DNA of 64,000 nt from Epiperipatus broadwayi (taxonomy: Eukaryota; Onychophora; Udeonychophora; Euonychophora; Peripatidae), in contig JAQFVV010000027.1 of the NCBI GenBank assembly GCA_028023455.1, positions 6,383,845 to 6,447,844 of the forward strand. The letters are read 5' to 3'. Shown in pieces: positions 22,699 to 33,039 of the stretch. Made by a program: the position numbers and the translations under genes. Below the pieces are notes generated by a model, which was not told the DNA's origin, did no database searches, and saw nothing but the letters and a program-made list of their open reading frames with translations. Positions within the stretch are counted from its first letter, which is position 1. Each line of letters starts with the position of its first letter.

Positions 22699-22908
22699 GA
22701 TGAAGTAAGGAAGTTTTTTGGGTTGATATGGAGAAGAGAGGTTAAAGATTGGAATAACTGGATTAAATTTGGAGAAAGCTTCACCCTGCAATGAATTGAT
22801 AATGATGAAGTAAGGAAGTTTTTTGGGTTGATATGGAGAAGAGAGGTTAAAGATTGGAATAACTGGATTAAATTTGGAGAAAGCTTCACCCTGCAATGAA
22901 TTGATAAT
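22699..22908 (+). repeat. 105-bp tandem duplication in RTE copy A
   Basis: GATGAAGTAAGGAAG starts at 22699 and again at 22804. The two units, each ending ATGAATTGATAAT, look identical or nearly so. They duplicate the final codons of the LINE after insertion. Confidence 0.9.
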
Positions 22909-23000
22909 GATTGAAATTGATGATGAAATGTATATACTGTACATAATATGCATGTATCTTATGAATGAGTAATATGGCTTTCCATCAGTAAATCATATAT

Positions 23001-24219
23001 AATCATCAACAACCATTATCAGTCCACTGCAGGATGGTCTCTTCAAGTTCAATCCATCTTTAGCTTCTCTTCTCCACATCACCCCTGCACACTTTCTCAT
23101 TTCATCCATTCATCTCACACGTGATCTCTTTCTGGGTCTTTTACAATCTCTTAGAATCCAGTTTAAGATTTCAGTTATCTATCTATTATCATCTCTTCTA
23201 GCAATATGCCCAGCCCAAGTCCAGTCTTTTAATTTTTTCAATGAGGTCAGTAATACCTGTTTGTTCTCTTACCCATATATTAAGTTTTCAATCACTTTTT
23301 GTTACTCCTAAAATACATATCTCCATACTTCTTTGAGTGGTCTGAAGTCTCTGCATTTCTCTTCTATTAAGTGTCCAAGTCTCAGATCCATAAGTAAGAA
23401 CTGGTAAAACACATTTATTAATAATCTTTCTTTTCAAACACGTAGGCATATTTCCTTTTAGTATCCACCTTTTATACAAGTTTTACCAAGATAATTACAA
23501 CTCATCTACAGAGAACATTGGATTTCCACCAACCAAGAGAACAAGCTGGATTTAAGTGGTTTTAATACATTTAGATCATATCCAGGTATTGAGAGAAGTT
23601 ATAGAAAGGACAAATGAATATGAGTTGCCATTATGCTTTAGATTTGTAGATTATGAAAAGGCATTTGATTCTATAAACATTTCTTCAGTGATTAAAGCAT
23701 TGGATCATCAAGGTAGAGATCCAGGATATTGTCATATTTTAAAGAATATTTATAAAAAAGCAACAGCAACAATTAGATTACATGATACTAGGAAAGTCGA
23801 CATTAAGAAGAGTGTAAGACACTGTGACTCCATATCTCCAAAACTTTTTACAGCAGTGCTGCAAGAAGTATTTTGTGGATTAAAATGGGAAGCTAAAGGA
23901 GTGAAAGTAAATGGAGATTATTTAAGTTATTTAGATTTTGCAGACGATATAGTTGTTTTTGCAAATAATGCTTTAGAGCTGCAGGAAATGTTGCAGGAGT
24001 TATCAGATGAAAGTAGAATAGTAGAACTAAAGATAAATGTTAAAAAGACTAAAAATAATGTTTAATAGATTTTCTCAAGATATGAAAATAAAGATTGATT
24101 ATGATGAGTTAGAAGAAGTTAACAGTTACAAATACCTTGGTCAGATTATTACTACAGATGGAAACATAATTGGATGAAATTAATCATGGAATTAAACGTG
24201 GTTGGAATGCTTTTGGTAG
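23001..24219 (-). mobile_element. RTE LINE copy B, rearranged by twin priming
   Basis: The 3' part lies on the minus strand (23001 to about 23470; encodes a segment with LTYGSETWTLNRR). The preceding 5' part is inverted onto the plus strand (about 23470-24219; encodes YEKAFDSI, YLDFADDIVVFAN). The two break points correspond to adjacent positions in the intact element, just before ILKGNMP. The whole is bounded by an 11-bp duplication AAATCATATAT at 22990-23000 and 24220-24230. This is the signature of twin priming during target-primed reverse transcription. Confidence 0.85.
23556..24065 (+). pseudogene. Reverse transcriptase fragment of RTE copy B
   Basis: A 169-codon open stretch covers the palm of an RTE reverse transcriptase: VDYEKAFDSI (motif A), SISPKLFTAVLQEV (motif B; the usual GVRQDD before it is altered to SVRHCD), YLDFADDIVVFAN (motif C with the catalytic FADD), then LKINVKKTK. 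It is truncated on both sides and inverted relative to its own 3' end, so it cannot be part of an active element. Confidence 0.85.
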
Positions 24220-24230
24220 AAATCATATAT

Positions 24231-25530
24231 GTTGAAATATATGTATATGAACCTTACAATAAAAAAGCATTAATAGTGAATTACATTCAATAATAAATAT
24301 ATAACTATTTTCTCAGTTGCTTGGAATGTTATGTAACAATCTTGCATCAAAGTGGCAAATAGAACACTATAGTTCTTTTCAGTTGACCTGAATGAGAGTC
24401 TTGTGAGAATATTTAACTTATATTTATGCATGTATGTATAGATATAAATTGTTTAACTAAACTAATACAATCTTTCATTGCAGGCTAAAAACCTCTCCGC
24501 AAATGAAAATATTAGCGAAGATACTTTTCACTGGGTTAGTCTCTTGTGATAATTAGTGGTTTTTGTTTTAATTGTCGGCATCACAACTTCAATTGATTGT
24601 TTAGCTTATTACTGTATTATATATGCAATAGCAGCTCTATTCCAGTGCCATCTATTGTAAGCTTGAAAAATCAATGATTACCAGCTGGTAGTGCATTTAA
24701 TAATTAGTGCTCGAATAGCGAGCTGTTCTTGCTTACACTTTACCTGCTAGTAAAGGATTGTTAGATAACCATTTATCAATCAATAATTGACTAGTTTGCT
24801 GAATTGGTTATTTGAAAGGGAGAGGGGCCTTAAGCTTGTTTGGTTATTTAACTATCTGAAAAAAAAATTTCATCTGAATTCAAATCCAGGCCACTCTATC
24901 ACAAGAGTTTTCTTCAATGAATTACATACATATGTCTTATTAGAAGCTTTATCGAAAATATAAATTTATTATATGAACAATAATCAGGATAAGGAAATAG
25001 AATAAATCCCCCTATTTAGAGATTTAAAAAATGTTAGTTACGTTGTTTTTCCACTTTTCGGCAAAAGCATTTTATTATTTAACACCATGTTCACTGATTT
25101 TACAATGTCATAACCTACTTTGGTAACCCTTTTCACCACATCCTGGTTGTATGGTCTTTTCTTTTGAAGGAAACCAGTTAATATTTTGTTTCCAACTATT
25201 TTAATTCTGCATTCCTTAAATATTGATATTTTATAGTTAGTTCTTCAAAATCATAGAATTCTACATTGCTTCGTAATGGATCTATTTTAGACCCATTGAA
25301 TATTTTGTTAATCTTTTTATAATATTAAATAACGTAATGAGGCAGGAAAAGACTCTGGGTAAATAATTCCCTAAATGAGCATGAGAAGAAAAACTCACAA
25401 ATAAAAGTCAGCTATATTCCATGAATGATATAGTGGTCTTGGAAAGTGAATGTAGTCAGTATTCAACCTATTTTTAATATCTTATTAAATAGCTTATTGA
25501 TAGAAGCTACTCAACATGACTTGGAGTAAC
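24231..25530. other. Non-coding DNA
   Basis: No gene recognised. The stretch 25060-25330 might be minus-strand LINE debris, as it lies next to a polymerase relic, but I could not align it to a motif. Confidence 0.45.
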
Positions 25531-25531
25531 T

Positions 25532-25870
25532 ATGAACTGTAGCCTAACATATTTTCCTCATCTATTTAAAATCATGTCTAGGAATAATCTTCTTGAAAAG
25601 TTGGCTTATATTTGTTGTGATGCAAACAGTTTAGGGGCAGTTTCTTTAACGCTGGCATATTCTACTAGGTATATTATGACTGTTTGGAGAAGTTCTCGCA
25701 CTAAATTTCTAGATTCTCAGTTACATATTGCTAAAAAACTATTACCACATTTAAATCTATTCCTTTGCGGTGGCTTCCTGTTCATTCATATATTCCTTCA
25801 AACAGTTATCAGAAAAAAAATCTCACAGAAAATTTATAAAAAGCTGTTAAGTAGATTGGATTGTGAATAA
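25532..25870 (+). pseudogene. C-terminal fragment of a jockey/CR1-type LINE polymerase
   Basis: Residues about 21-75 of this 112-codon frame (LLEKLAYICCDANSLGA, LAYSTRYIMTVWR, LDSQLHIAKKLL) follow the conserved post-polymerase segment of jockey/CR1/R1-like LINE proteins, in which a row of small residues is followed by Leu-x-Tyr-Ser-x-x-x-Tyr, Val-Trp and a Leu-Asp-x-Gln-Leu segment. The match is by eye. It is a short relic without catalytic motifs. Confidence 0.5.
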
Positions 25871-25984
25871 TTCAAGAAATAGTTTCATCATCTAAAACTT
25901 GTCTCATATTAAACCCCCTATCTGGATGTCCAACCAAAGAATTGTGACATAAAATATGGCTAAATCAATTTAATTCTTTATCTT

Positions 25985-26455
25985 GATGTAATGTGATGTA
26001 CTGTGACTTCTTATGCTGAATCAGGAATCTCTCAGCAACTATGCCCAGTGGAACCTGTTAGCCAGTCTACTTTCTCTTTCCATTCTCTAACCTAAGTTTC
26101 CCCATATCCTGCTCCATATTTCCACAACATAATCTTTGTCAACTCCATGGCTTTTATATCTAAATCCCCTTATCTTTTCCTAAATCCAGCATAAAAATCA
26201 ATAACCCACTTTCTGTATAATCACTTTCCTTATATTTATTCTTCCACAACTTTATTATTTGTATCTTTTCTACTTTCAGGCATTTACATTCAATTAATAG
26301 ATGCCTATTATTTTCTATGTATTTCTTACACAACTTGCAGACTAAATCACCCACGTTTTTCCATTTATGTGTATAATTCCCTGTTACTAAAGTTCCCGTT
26401 TGAGCCTTAAACAGTAAACTACTTTCCTTGCTATTATTATATCCAGTAAAGTTGA
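25985..26455 (-). pseudogene. 3' end of a zinc-knuckle LINE (zf-RVT type), copy 1
   Basis: The minus strand encodes GDLVCKLCKKYIEN, NRHLLIECKCLKVEK and ESGLLIFMLDLGKDKG. The CysX2Cys...HisX4Cys pattern is the zinc-knuckle-like domain found at the C-terminus of many LINE polymerases. The 3' end is near 25985, at a CATCACATTACATC tail. Related copies lie at 37200-37790 and 42014-42535 on the plus strand. Confidence 0.8.
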
Positions 26456-26933
26456 ATAATCAGTGATTTGAAACCTTAGAATATTGAGGATTTTTGCTGG
26501 AATAATAAAATGGGGTTAAAGATGGGTGCTAAATTCATAATCCCATTACTTCCAGCTTTGAATTCCAATAATAAAGGCAAAGACTAAAACTATTCTCAGG
26601 ATGTGAAATTTAAATGCATTATCATCTGGGTAACCATTGATTACTCAAGTTTACTATAGATGACAGTAGAATGCTTCCATTGTAAAAAATGAACATTTTA
26701 TGAGGTAAAATCATAAAGTCAGCTTGATTTTACTAGAATTTACTGGAATCTCATCAACAGATTTAAGGTGGCTCATAGTATTTGCACTCATTTGTTTACA
26801 AATGAAATTTATCATCATCTGACCTTTATTGCTGTAGCCAATACAAACTATGATCTAATGATTGTTGAATCTATGATTACAGTCACGGAATCTTCTGGTT
26901 GAAGGGTCCACAGGTTTCATTAAGATATTTTGT
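26456..26933. other. Non-coding DNA with a possible family-1 scrap
   Basis: CCATTGATTACTCAAGTTTACT (26636-26656) followed by GATGACAGTAGAATG resembles the right arm of family 1, but no further match extends from it. Otherwise unremarkable. Confidence 0.4.
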
Positions 26934-26946
26934 TAATAATTAAGCT

Positions 26947-27371
26947 TAAACAATTCAAAACAAAGCAAAACTCTCCATATAGTAGAGACATCTTGTGCTA
27001 ACAAGAGCAATCAATGGATGTTAGGCTTGTGCATAAAATCCCTATCTAGTGCCTACTCATCCAATATCCCCAGACTAGTTTCTGACTTGTGGCCTTCATC
27101 AGTGAGGGTTGCATTAGATCCTAAGATCTAGGTGCAGTGCTCTCAGATCCAAGGCTCCTCACTGATGAAGGCCACAAGCCAGAAACTAGTCTGGGGATAT
27201 TGGATGAGTAGGCATTAGATAGGGATTTTATGCACAAGCCTTCTGGCATCCATTAATTGCTCTTGTTAGCACAAGATGGCACTACTATATGGAGAGTTTT
27301 GCTTTGTTTTGAATTGTTTAATAACAATTATGTGCTAGTATGAAATAGTGATCATGTGATGTTTAGTTGTT
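26947..27371 (+). mobile_element. Family-1 foldback element, well preserved
   Basis: A 425-bp element flanked by identical 13-bp repeats TAATAATTAAGCT (26934-26946 and 27372-27384). The left arm begins TAAACAATTCAAAACAAAGC. The right arm ends with the matching block plus an extra tail of about 50 bases finishing GTGATCATGTGATGTTTAGT. Between the arms lies a short unique loop containing CTAAGATCTAGG. Both arms have the hammerhead-like core, the plus-strand one intact (27156-27197). Confidence 0.92.
27156..27197 (+). ncRNA. Family-1 hammerhead-like ribozyme motif, best copy
   Basis: In order: TCCTCA (27156-27161), CTGATGA (27162-27168), A GGC CACAA GCC A (27169-27181), GAAA (27182-27185), C, TA, GT, C (27186-27191), TGGGGA (27192-27197). 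TCCTCA and TGGGGA form six stem I pairs (one wobble). ACTAGT is a perfect palindrome able to make stem III between two RNA copies. C is a legal cleavage base. Core nucleotides C3, U4, G5, A6, G8, A9, G12, A13, A14 and U16.1 are all present. The flaw is an A-A opposition where most hammerheads have a G-C pair (10.1-11.1). Activity is not shown. Confidence 0.6.
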
Positions 27372-27659
27372 TAATAATTAAGCTGTTAAAAAAACACAAT
27401 ACATTAAATAAATAAAAGGTATTCTGAATTTTCTAGAATCAATTTTGGTCTTGTTGAAATGTTAAGATTTCAATTATAAGGTAAGTTAACATATCCCGAT
27501 TAAATAATTTTGACGAGTGATCATTTCTAGTTTTCAGAGCTCTAGGGGAATTCCTCCTATTTCTGATTTTTACCACTTGGAGAGATTCTCAGAGCATTTT
27601 ATGATTTTAGTTATAAACCTGATAATTGTTTCATTTTATAAGATTGCAAAGTCATTGGA

Positions 27660-27833
27660 AATTATCTCTTTTTGAGACAAACTCAGATTATTTTTTTAGT
27701 TATGTAATAATATTACGTTCAACTCTGTTTTACCAATATTGAAATATAGGTTCTCCAAACTGGTACTGATTTTCCAGTTCATTTGATTATTCTCCGATAA
27801 ACCGCTGTTGATTTTTTCACTTTACTTGTTTAT
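27660..27833 (+). repeat. Satellite-like array, left block (unit about 47 bp)
   Basis: Diverged units of the form TTGATTTTCCAGTTCATTTG / ATTATTCTCCGATAAAC run to the family-1 element at 27844. Further units lie at 28577-28625 and 31850-32290, so one array was interrupted twice. Confidence 0.65.
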
Positions 27834-27843
27834 TTCAAGTAAA

Positions 27844-28566
27844 CATTGCATGATCATTTCCTATATTTCCATAAGCTTTTAAAAACAATGACTCTCTCCA
27901 TACACTACTGCCACCTAGTACAAGCCATAGTAATCAATGGGTGCAATAAGGTTTTTGTATAAAATCCTATCTAGTGCTTACTTATCCAATATCCCCAGAC
28001 TAGTTTCTAACTTGTGGCTTTCTTCAATGAAGAGCCTTGGATATGACAGCACTGCACCTAGACTTTCCAGCAGCCACCTTTTACCTTTTTAGTTAACTAT
28101 AAAGCTGTGAGTTCAAAATAAAAACACAAAATGTTTTCTATTCAAGATCATTCGCTTGTATAGTTATACAGATCTGAGTCCAATTCAGTATCTATATATT
28201 TTGGTATCTTTGGTTTTTTTAATAACCATAGTCACCATCGTCCCATGGCCAGAAATGATATTAAACTACTAAACATCACATGATCACCATTTTTTATGCT
28301 TACGCAAGCTGTTAAAACAGTGACAAACTCTTCATATAGTAGTGTCACCCACTGAAAGTTATTGTAGTCAATAGATGAAAGGTTTGTGCATAAAATCCCT
28401 ATTCAGTACTTATTATCCAATATCCAGACTAGGTTCTAGCTTGTGGCTTTCATCAGTGAAGAGCCTTGGATTTGAGAGCACTGTAATTAGATCTTAAAAT
28501 CTTGCATCCATTGTTTATGAAGGCTTGCATTGGATGGCATTTCTGTATGAAGTCTGTCACTGATAA
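27844..28566 (-). mobile_element. Family-1 element, head-to-tail partial dimer
   Basis: A 723-bp element between TTCAAGTAAA (27834-27843) and TTCAAGCAAA (28567-28576), 9 of 10 identical. Two minus-strand units follow each other: CATTGCATGATCATTTCC starts the first, and a second unit begins with ACTAAACATCACATGATCACC near 28268 and runs to about 28500. A short inverted arm (28502-28566) closes it. Both hammerhead-like cores are degraded (27990-28035, 28412-28460). Confidence 0.8.
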
Positions 28567-28752
28567 TTCAAGCAAATTGATGCTGATTTTCCAAACCAGT
28601 TATTTACTCCACGGTAAATCGTTATGGCAGACAAAAATAAAGCATGGCCCTTATTCCCAGGAGGCTGTAAAGTCACCAACCAAGGCAGCGGTTGATGGCC
28701 GAAGGCGGAGGGTGCTAAGAATTCCCTGATTGCGGACCCAGGCTGCCATTTG

Positions 28753-29541
28753 ATGACAACTTTTTATTTAGGTACTTACAACTGCAGATCACTTTCAAGT
28801 GAAGGAAGATTGCAAGAATTAGAAGAACTCTCTTATATTAAATGGGACATTATTGGACTTTGTAAAGTTAGAAGAAAAGGTGAAGACACAATTGATTTAA
28901 AAAGTGGACATATACTCTATTATAAAGGCACAAATATTGGAAATACAAGTGGAGTAGGATTCATTATAAATAAAAAGTGGAAGAACAATATTGTGGAGAT
29001 TGATGGTGTATCGGACAGAGTGGCAAGATTAGTTATACAATTTAATAGCATATACCAAATGCAGATAATTCAGGTTTATGCCCCAATAAGTTCTCATAGT
29101 GATGAAGTATTAGAAGATTTTTATATGGATTTACAAAAGGCTTTTGATCAGAGTAAACAACATTTTAAAATTGTTATGGGAGACTTTTATGCTAGAATTG
29201 GTAAACAAATGAAAGATGAAAGTGCTGTAGGTAATTTTGGTTATGGTAATAGAAATGAGAGAGGACATAAACTTGTGGAGTTTGCAGAAAAATAAAAACT
29301 TTATATTATGAATTCTTTTTTTGAGAAAAATGTTAAAAGGAAATGGACATGGAAGCATCCAAATGAAGGTACAGCAGAATTGGATTATATTTTGATTAAC
29401 AGGAAATACATATTTCAAGATTGTAATGTTCTTAATAAATTTAACACAGGAAGTGATCATCGATTAGTAAGGTGTAAGATACGTGTTAATGTGAAACTAG
29501 AGAGACAAAAATTATTAAGAAAGACCAATATTTACAGTTGA
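28753..29541 (+). pseudogene. RTE apurinic-like endonuclease domain (copy C)
   Basis: The ATG at 28753 opens MTTFYLGTYNCRSLSSEGRL, the usual RTE endonuclease start. In order follow WDIIGLCKVRRKGE, a VYAPISSH block, VMGDFYARIG, LDYILINRK and GSDHRLVRCKIR. In related enzymes the GLC-x-VRR motif has a catalytic Glu and the GDF-x-ARIG motif an Asn; here they are Lys and Tyr, so the domain is catalytically crippled even before the in-frame TAA at 29293-29295. Reading continues in the same frame to 29541. The enzyme nicked target DNA to prime reverse transcription. Confidence 0.88.
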
Positions 29542-29809
29542 TATTCCTAATCTTCAGAAACATTCTAATGAATTTAAATTAGAACTTACAAATTAGTAGA
29601 TTTTGAACATGATTCAGATTTGAATGAAATTAATATGAAAATAACTGATACATTTTTAAAAACTGCAACAAAAATAACTGGTAGAAAAAAAGCAGCAATT
29701 GACCAATAAAATTTCTACTGAGACGAGAGAATTTATGAAGAAAAGAAGGAATATGAAGATATACAAAAATGATGCATTAAAAATAATTGAATATCTCTAA
29801 TTTTGTAAA

Positions 29810-31838
29810 ATGGTGCGGAAAAGAGTTGAAAATGATATACGAAAGTATAACTGTGAACTAGCAAGGAAAGCTGTAGAAGAAAATAAAAGTTTTAAGAATG
29901 TAAAACAACATATTGGTATTGGTAGGAAATTTATATCTGCAATAAGAAAAAAAGAGGGAATTGTTACTAAAAAGAGAGATGACATCATGAAATTGGTAGA
30001 AGATTTTTATCAAGAATTATATAGTAATAAAGAACAAGTACCTCTTATATCTATTACATCTTCCGAATTGCCCAGAATTTTAAATGAAGTGAGATACACA
30101 ATTAAATGTATGAAGAAAGGAAAGGCTCCAGGTAATGATGGAATTATAATTGATATATTTAAAAGAATGTAAAACAACATATTGGTATTGGTAGGAAATT
30201 TATATCTGCAATAAGAAAAAAAGAGGGAATTGTTACTAAAAAGAGAGATGACATCATGAAATCGGTAGAAGATTTTTATCAAGAATTATATAGTAATAAA
30301 GAACAAGTACCTCTTATATCTATTACATCTTCCGAATTGCCCAGAATTTTAAATGAAGAAGTGAGATACACAATTAAATGTATGAAGAAAGGAAAGGCTC
30401 CAGGTAATGATGGAATTATAATTGATATATTAAAAGAAGCAGGTGAAGAAATAGAATTTTTTTTTAGCAAAGTTATATACCAAATGTCTAAATGATAAAG
30501 ATGTACCGGATGATTGGAAGAATGCAGTAATAACATTAATATTTAAAAAAGGTGATAAAGAAGATATTAGAAATTACAGACCTATCAGCCTTTTATCAGT
30601 TTTATATAAAAATTTTACAAAGATAATTACAACTCGTCTACAGAGAGCATTGGATTTCCACTAACCAAGAGAACAAGCTGGATTTAAAAGTGGTTTTAGT
30701 ACAGTAGATCATATCCAGGTGTTGAGAGAAGTTATAGAAAGGACGAATGAATATGAGTTGTCATTATGTTTTGGATTTGTAGATTATGAAAAGGCATTTG
30801 ATTCTATAAACATTTCTTCAGTGATTAAAACATTGGATCATCAAGGTATAGATCCAGGATATTGTCATATTTTGAAGAATATTTATAAAAATGCAACAGC
30901 AACAATTAGATTACATAATGATACTGGGAAAGTCAACATTGAGAAAGGTGTAAGACAAGATGACTCCATATCTCCAAAACTTTTTACAGCAGTGTTGCAA
31001 GAAGTATTTTGTGGATTAAAATGGGAAGCTAAAGGAGTGAAAGTAAATGGAGATTATTTAAGTTATTTAGATTTTGCAGACGATATAGTTGTTTTTGCAA
31101 ATAATGCTTTAGAGCTGCAGGAAATGTTGCAGGAGTTATCAGATGAAAGTAGAATAGTAGAACTAAAGATAAATGTTAAAAAGACTAAAAATAATGTTTA
31201 ATCGATTTGCTCAAAATATGAAAATAAAGATTGATTATGATGAATTAGAAGAAGTTAACAGTTACAATTACCTTGGTCAGATTATTAATACAGATGGAAA
31301 CATAATGGAAGAAATTAATCATAGAATTAGACTTGGTTGTAGTGCTTTTGGTAGAAATAACTTGATACTAAAAGGAAATATGCCTATGTGTTTGAAAAGG
31401 AAGGTTTTTAACAAATGTGTTTTACCAGTTCTTACTTATGGATCTGAGACTTGGACACTTAATAGAAGAGCAATACAGAGACTTCAGACCACTCAAAGAA
31501 GTATGGAGAGATGCATGTTGGGAGTAACAAGAAGAGATCGAAAACGCAGTGTATGGGTAAGAGAACAAACAGGTGTTACTGACCTCATTGAAAAAATTAA
31601 AAGATTGAAGTGGAGTTGGGCTGGACATATTGCTAGAAGAGATGATAATAGATGGACAATTGAAATTTTAAACTGGATTCCAAGAGATTGTAAAAGACCC
31701 AGAAAGAGACCACATGTGAGATGGGTGGATGAAATAAGAAAGTGTGCAGGGGTGATGTGGAGAAGAGAAGCTAAAGATCGGAAAAGATGGATTAAACTTG
31801 GAGAGACCTTCATTCTGCAGTGGATTGATAATGGTTGA
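29810..31838 (+). pseudogene. RTE reverse transcriptase and C-terminal domain (copy C)
   Basis: Frames shift several times. Recognisable in order: a GKAPGNDGIIIDI block (twice, because of the duplication), RNYRPISLLS, VDYEKAFDSI (motif A), KGVRQDDSISPKLF (motif B), YLDFADDIVVFAN (motif C, FADD catalytic pair), LKINVKKTK, then from 31173 a long open 221-codon stretch with YLGQIINTDG, LTYGSETWTLNRR, WSWAGHIARRDDNRW and RPHVRWVDEIR. Catalytic residues of the polymerase are intact; the breaks are upstream and at about 31190. Confidence 0.9.
29894..30437 (+). repeat. 271-bp tandem duplication within RTE copy C
   Basis: AAGAATGTAAAACAAC begins at 29894 and again at 30165. The two units are nearly identical; the second has a three-base insertion (GAAGAAGTG versus GAAGTG) and AAATCGG for AAATTGG. 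The duplication is younger than the insertion or arose during it, and adds a frame break. Confidence 0.88.
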
Positions 31839-31849
31839 TGATGATGATG

Positions 31850-32290
31850 AAATCGTTATTGATTTTCTGGGTCAATTGTTTATTCCATAGGAAAACATTA
31901 TTCATTTTCTGTTTTATTTGTTTATTTCCATGATAATCTGCAATTGATTTTTCAATCCAATTGTTTATTGCACTGTATACCACTATTGTGTTTCGAATCT
32001 GCTGTAAATTACTATTTTTTAAATCCAGTTGTTTTTTTAATGTAGCAAGTTACTATCGATTTTTTAGCCCATTTGTTTAATTTCCCATTACAGTTATTTA
32101 TCTATAGATTTGCCAGTCCATTTGTTTATTCTACGATAAACGCTATTGATTTTCCAATCTAGTTGTTTATTTCATGGTAAGATGCTACTGATTTTCTAGT
32201 TCAATTATGCATTCCATGGTGAATTACCATTGATCACTTCATTTGATTATTCCATAGTGTAAATTGCAGTTGTTTATTCAAGCAGTAACA
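31850..32290 (+). repeat. Satellite-like array, right block (unit about 47 bp)
   Basis: About nine diverged units of the form (T)TGATTTTCCAATCCAGTTG / TTTATTCCACGGTAAA...CTA. Good examples start near 31859, 31948, 32108 and 32150. No coding function. Confidence 0.75.
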
Positions 32291-33039
32291 ACAATAAATT
32301 ATTGAATTATTCTAATTTGATCTTTACACGTTAAAGTTTCTGCACTCATATCTTTAACATCATCTACTTTAAATAAATATCTTTATGATTATTGTTAATT
32401 ATTTATAAGACTAAAGATTATCATATCATTCTTAACCTAGATATTAAGCTTAAATCTGATTAAAATTTAATAGAACTGGATTTTTTTTTCATTAAACACA
32501 TGTTATCATTAATTCAATTTCATTCCTCTTTTTCTATGGACATTTTATTTGTTACTTGTATGTTCAAATTTGCCTTGGTGCCTAAACTTCCTGTGGTATA
32601 CTTCAACACTTTTATTGTCATCACTCACAATGAGATGACCAAGTCTTCTTAAATATGTTAAAGGTTTTACTATGAAGCCTCTATGTGATACATGGTGGGA
32701 AAATCACATTCAAAGTAAACATTAAACAGGCAAAACAGTTATGTCCTAGCGTAAGAGATGGTGATCATGTGATGTTTAGTGTATTAAGGCAGTAAGATAT
32801 CAAATAGGTGAAGTATATGACACGTCAAATATCAAAAATCAGGAGATCCTCAAGTTAAAGTAATGCAGAATCACTTACATATTCAATAAAAGACCACAAG
32901 TTTGTAGTATCCATTGTTTTTTGGTTTGATTTATTTTTCCCAGTAAATATTGTTAGCAAGTAACTTCAAAGTTATTCTGTGGATATTTCTGTAGCATTTT
33001 TTTCATTTGAAAAACTATTATGTTGGTTGACGAAATACA
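32291..33039. other. Non-coding DNA with a family-1 scrap
   Basis: At 32723-32790, TTAAACAGGCAAAA is joined directly to CAGTTATGTCCTAGCG and GTGATCATGTGATGTTTAG. This is a family-1 copy reduced to its two outer ends. The rest is AT-rich with no recognised feature. Confidence 0.55.

Larger units (their letters stand above)
19843..22925 (+). mobile_element. RTE LINE copy A, split by two DNA elements
   Basis: Three LINE pieces in order: 19843-20158 (start of the reverse transcriptase region, AATTTCCCAGAATTTTAAATG), 21132-21579 (palm region) and 22080-22925 (C-terminal region to the tail). The breaks hold a 973-bp TIR element and a 484-bp hAT MITE. Many stops and frameshifts show an old dead copy. 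The last 105 bp of coding sequence are tandemly duplicated (22699-22803, 22804-22908). Confidence 0.85.
28626..31849 (+). mobile_element. RTE LINE copy C, near full length, inactive
   Basis: A 3,224-bp element bounded by AAATCGTTAT at 28616-28625 and 31850-31859. It has a short 5' leader (28626-28752), an endonuclease region, a reverse transcriptase region, a conserved C-terminal domain and a 3' end in ATGATGATGATGA, as RTE-clade elements have. Broken by a stop at 29293, several frameshifts and a 271-bp internal duplication. It sits in the 47-bp satellite, whose unit resumes cleanly after the right flank. Confidence 0.92.

Noticed and set aside
29131-29460. 109-codon minus-strand frame, and others at 30010-30282, 30279-30536 and 31493-31813
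   Set aside because: Antisense shadows of the RTE endonuclease and reverse transcriptase.
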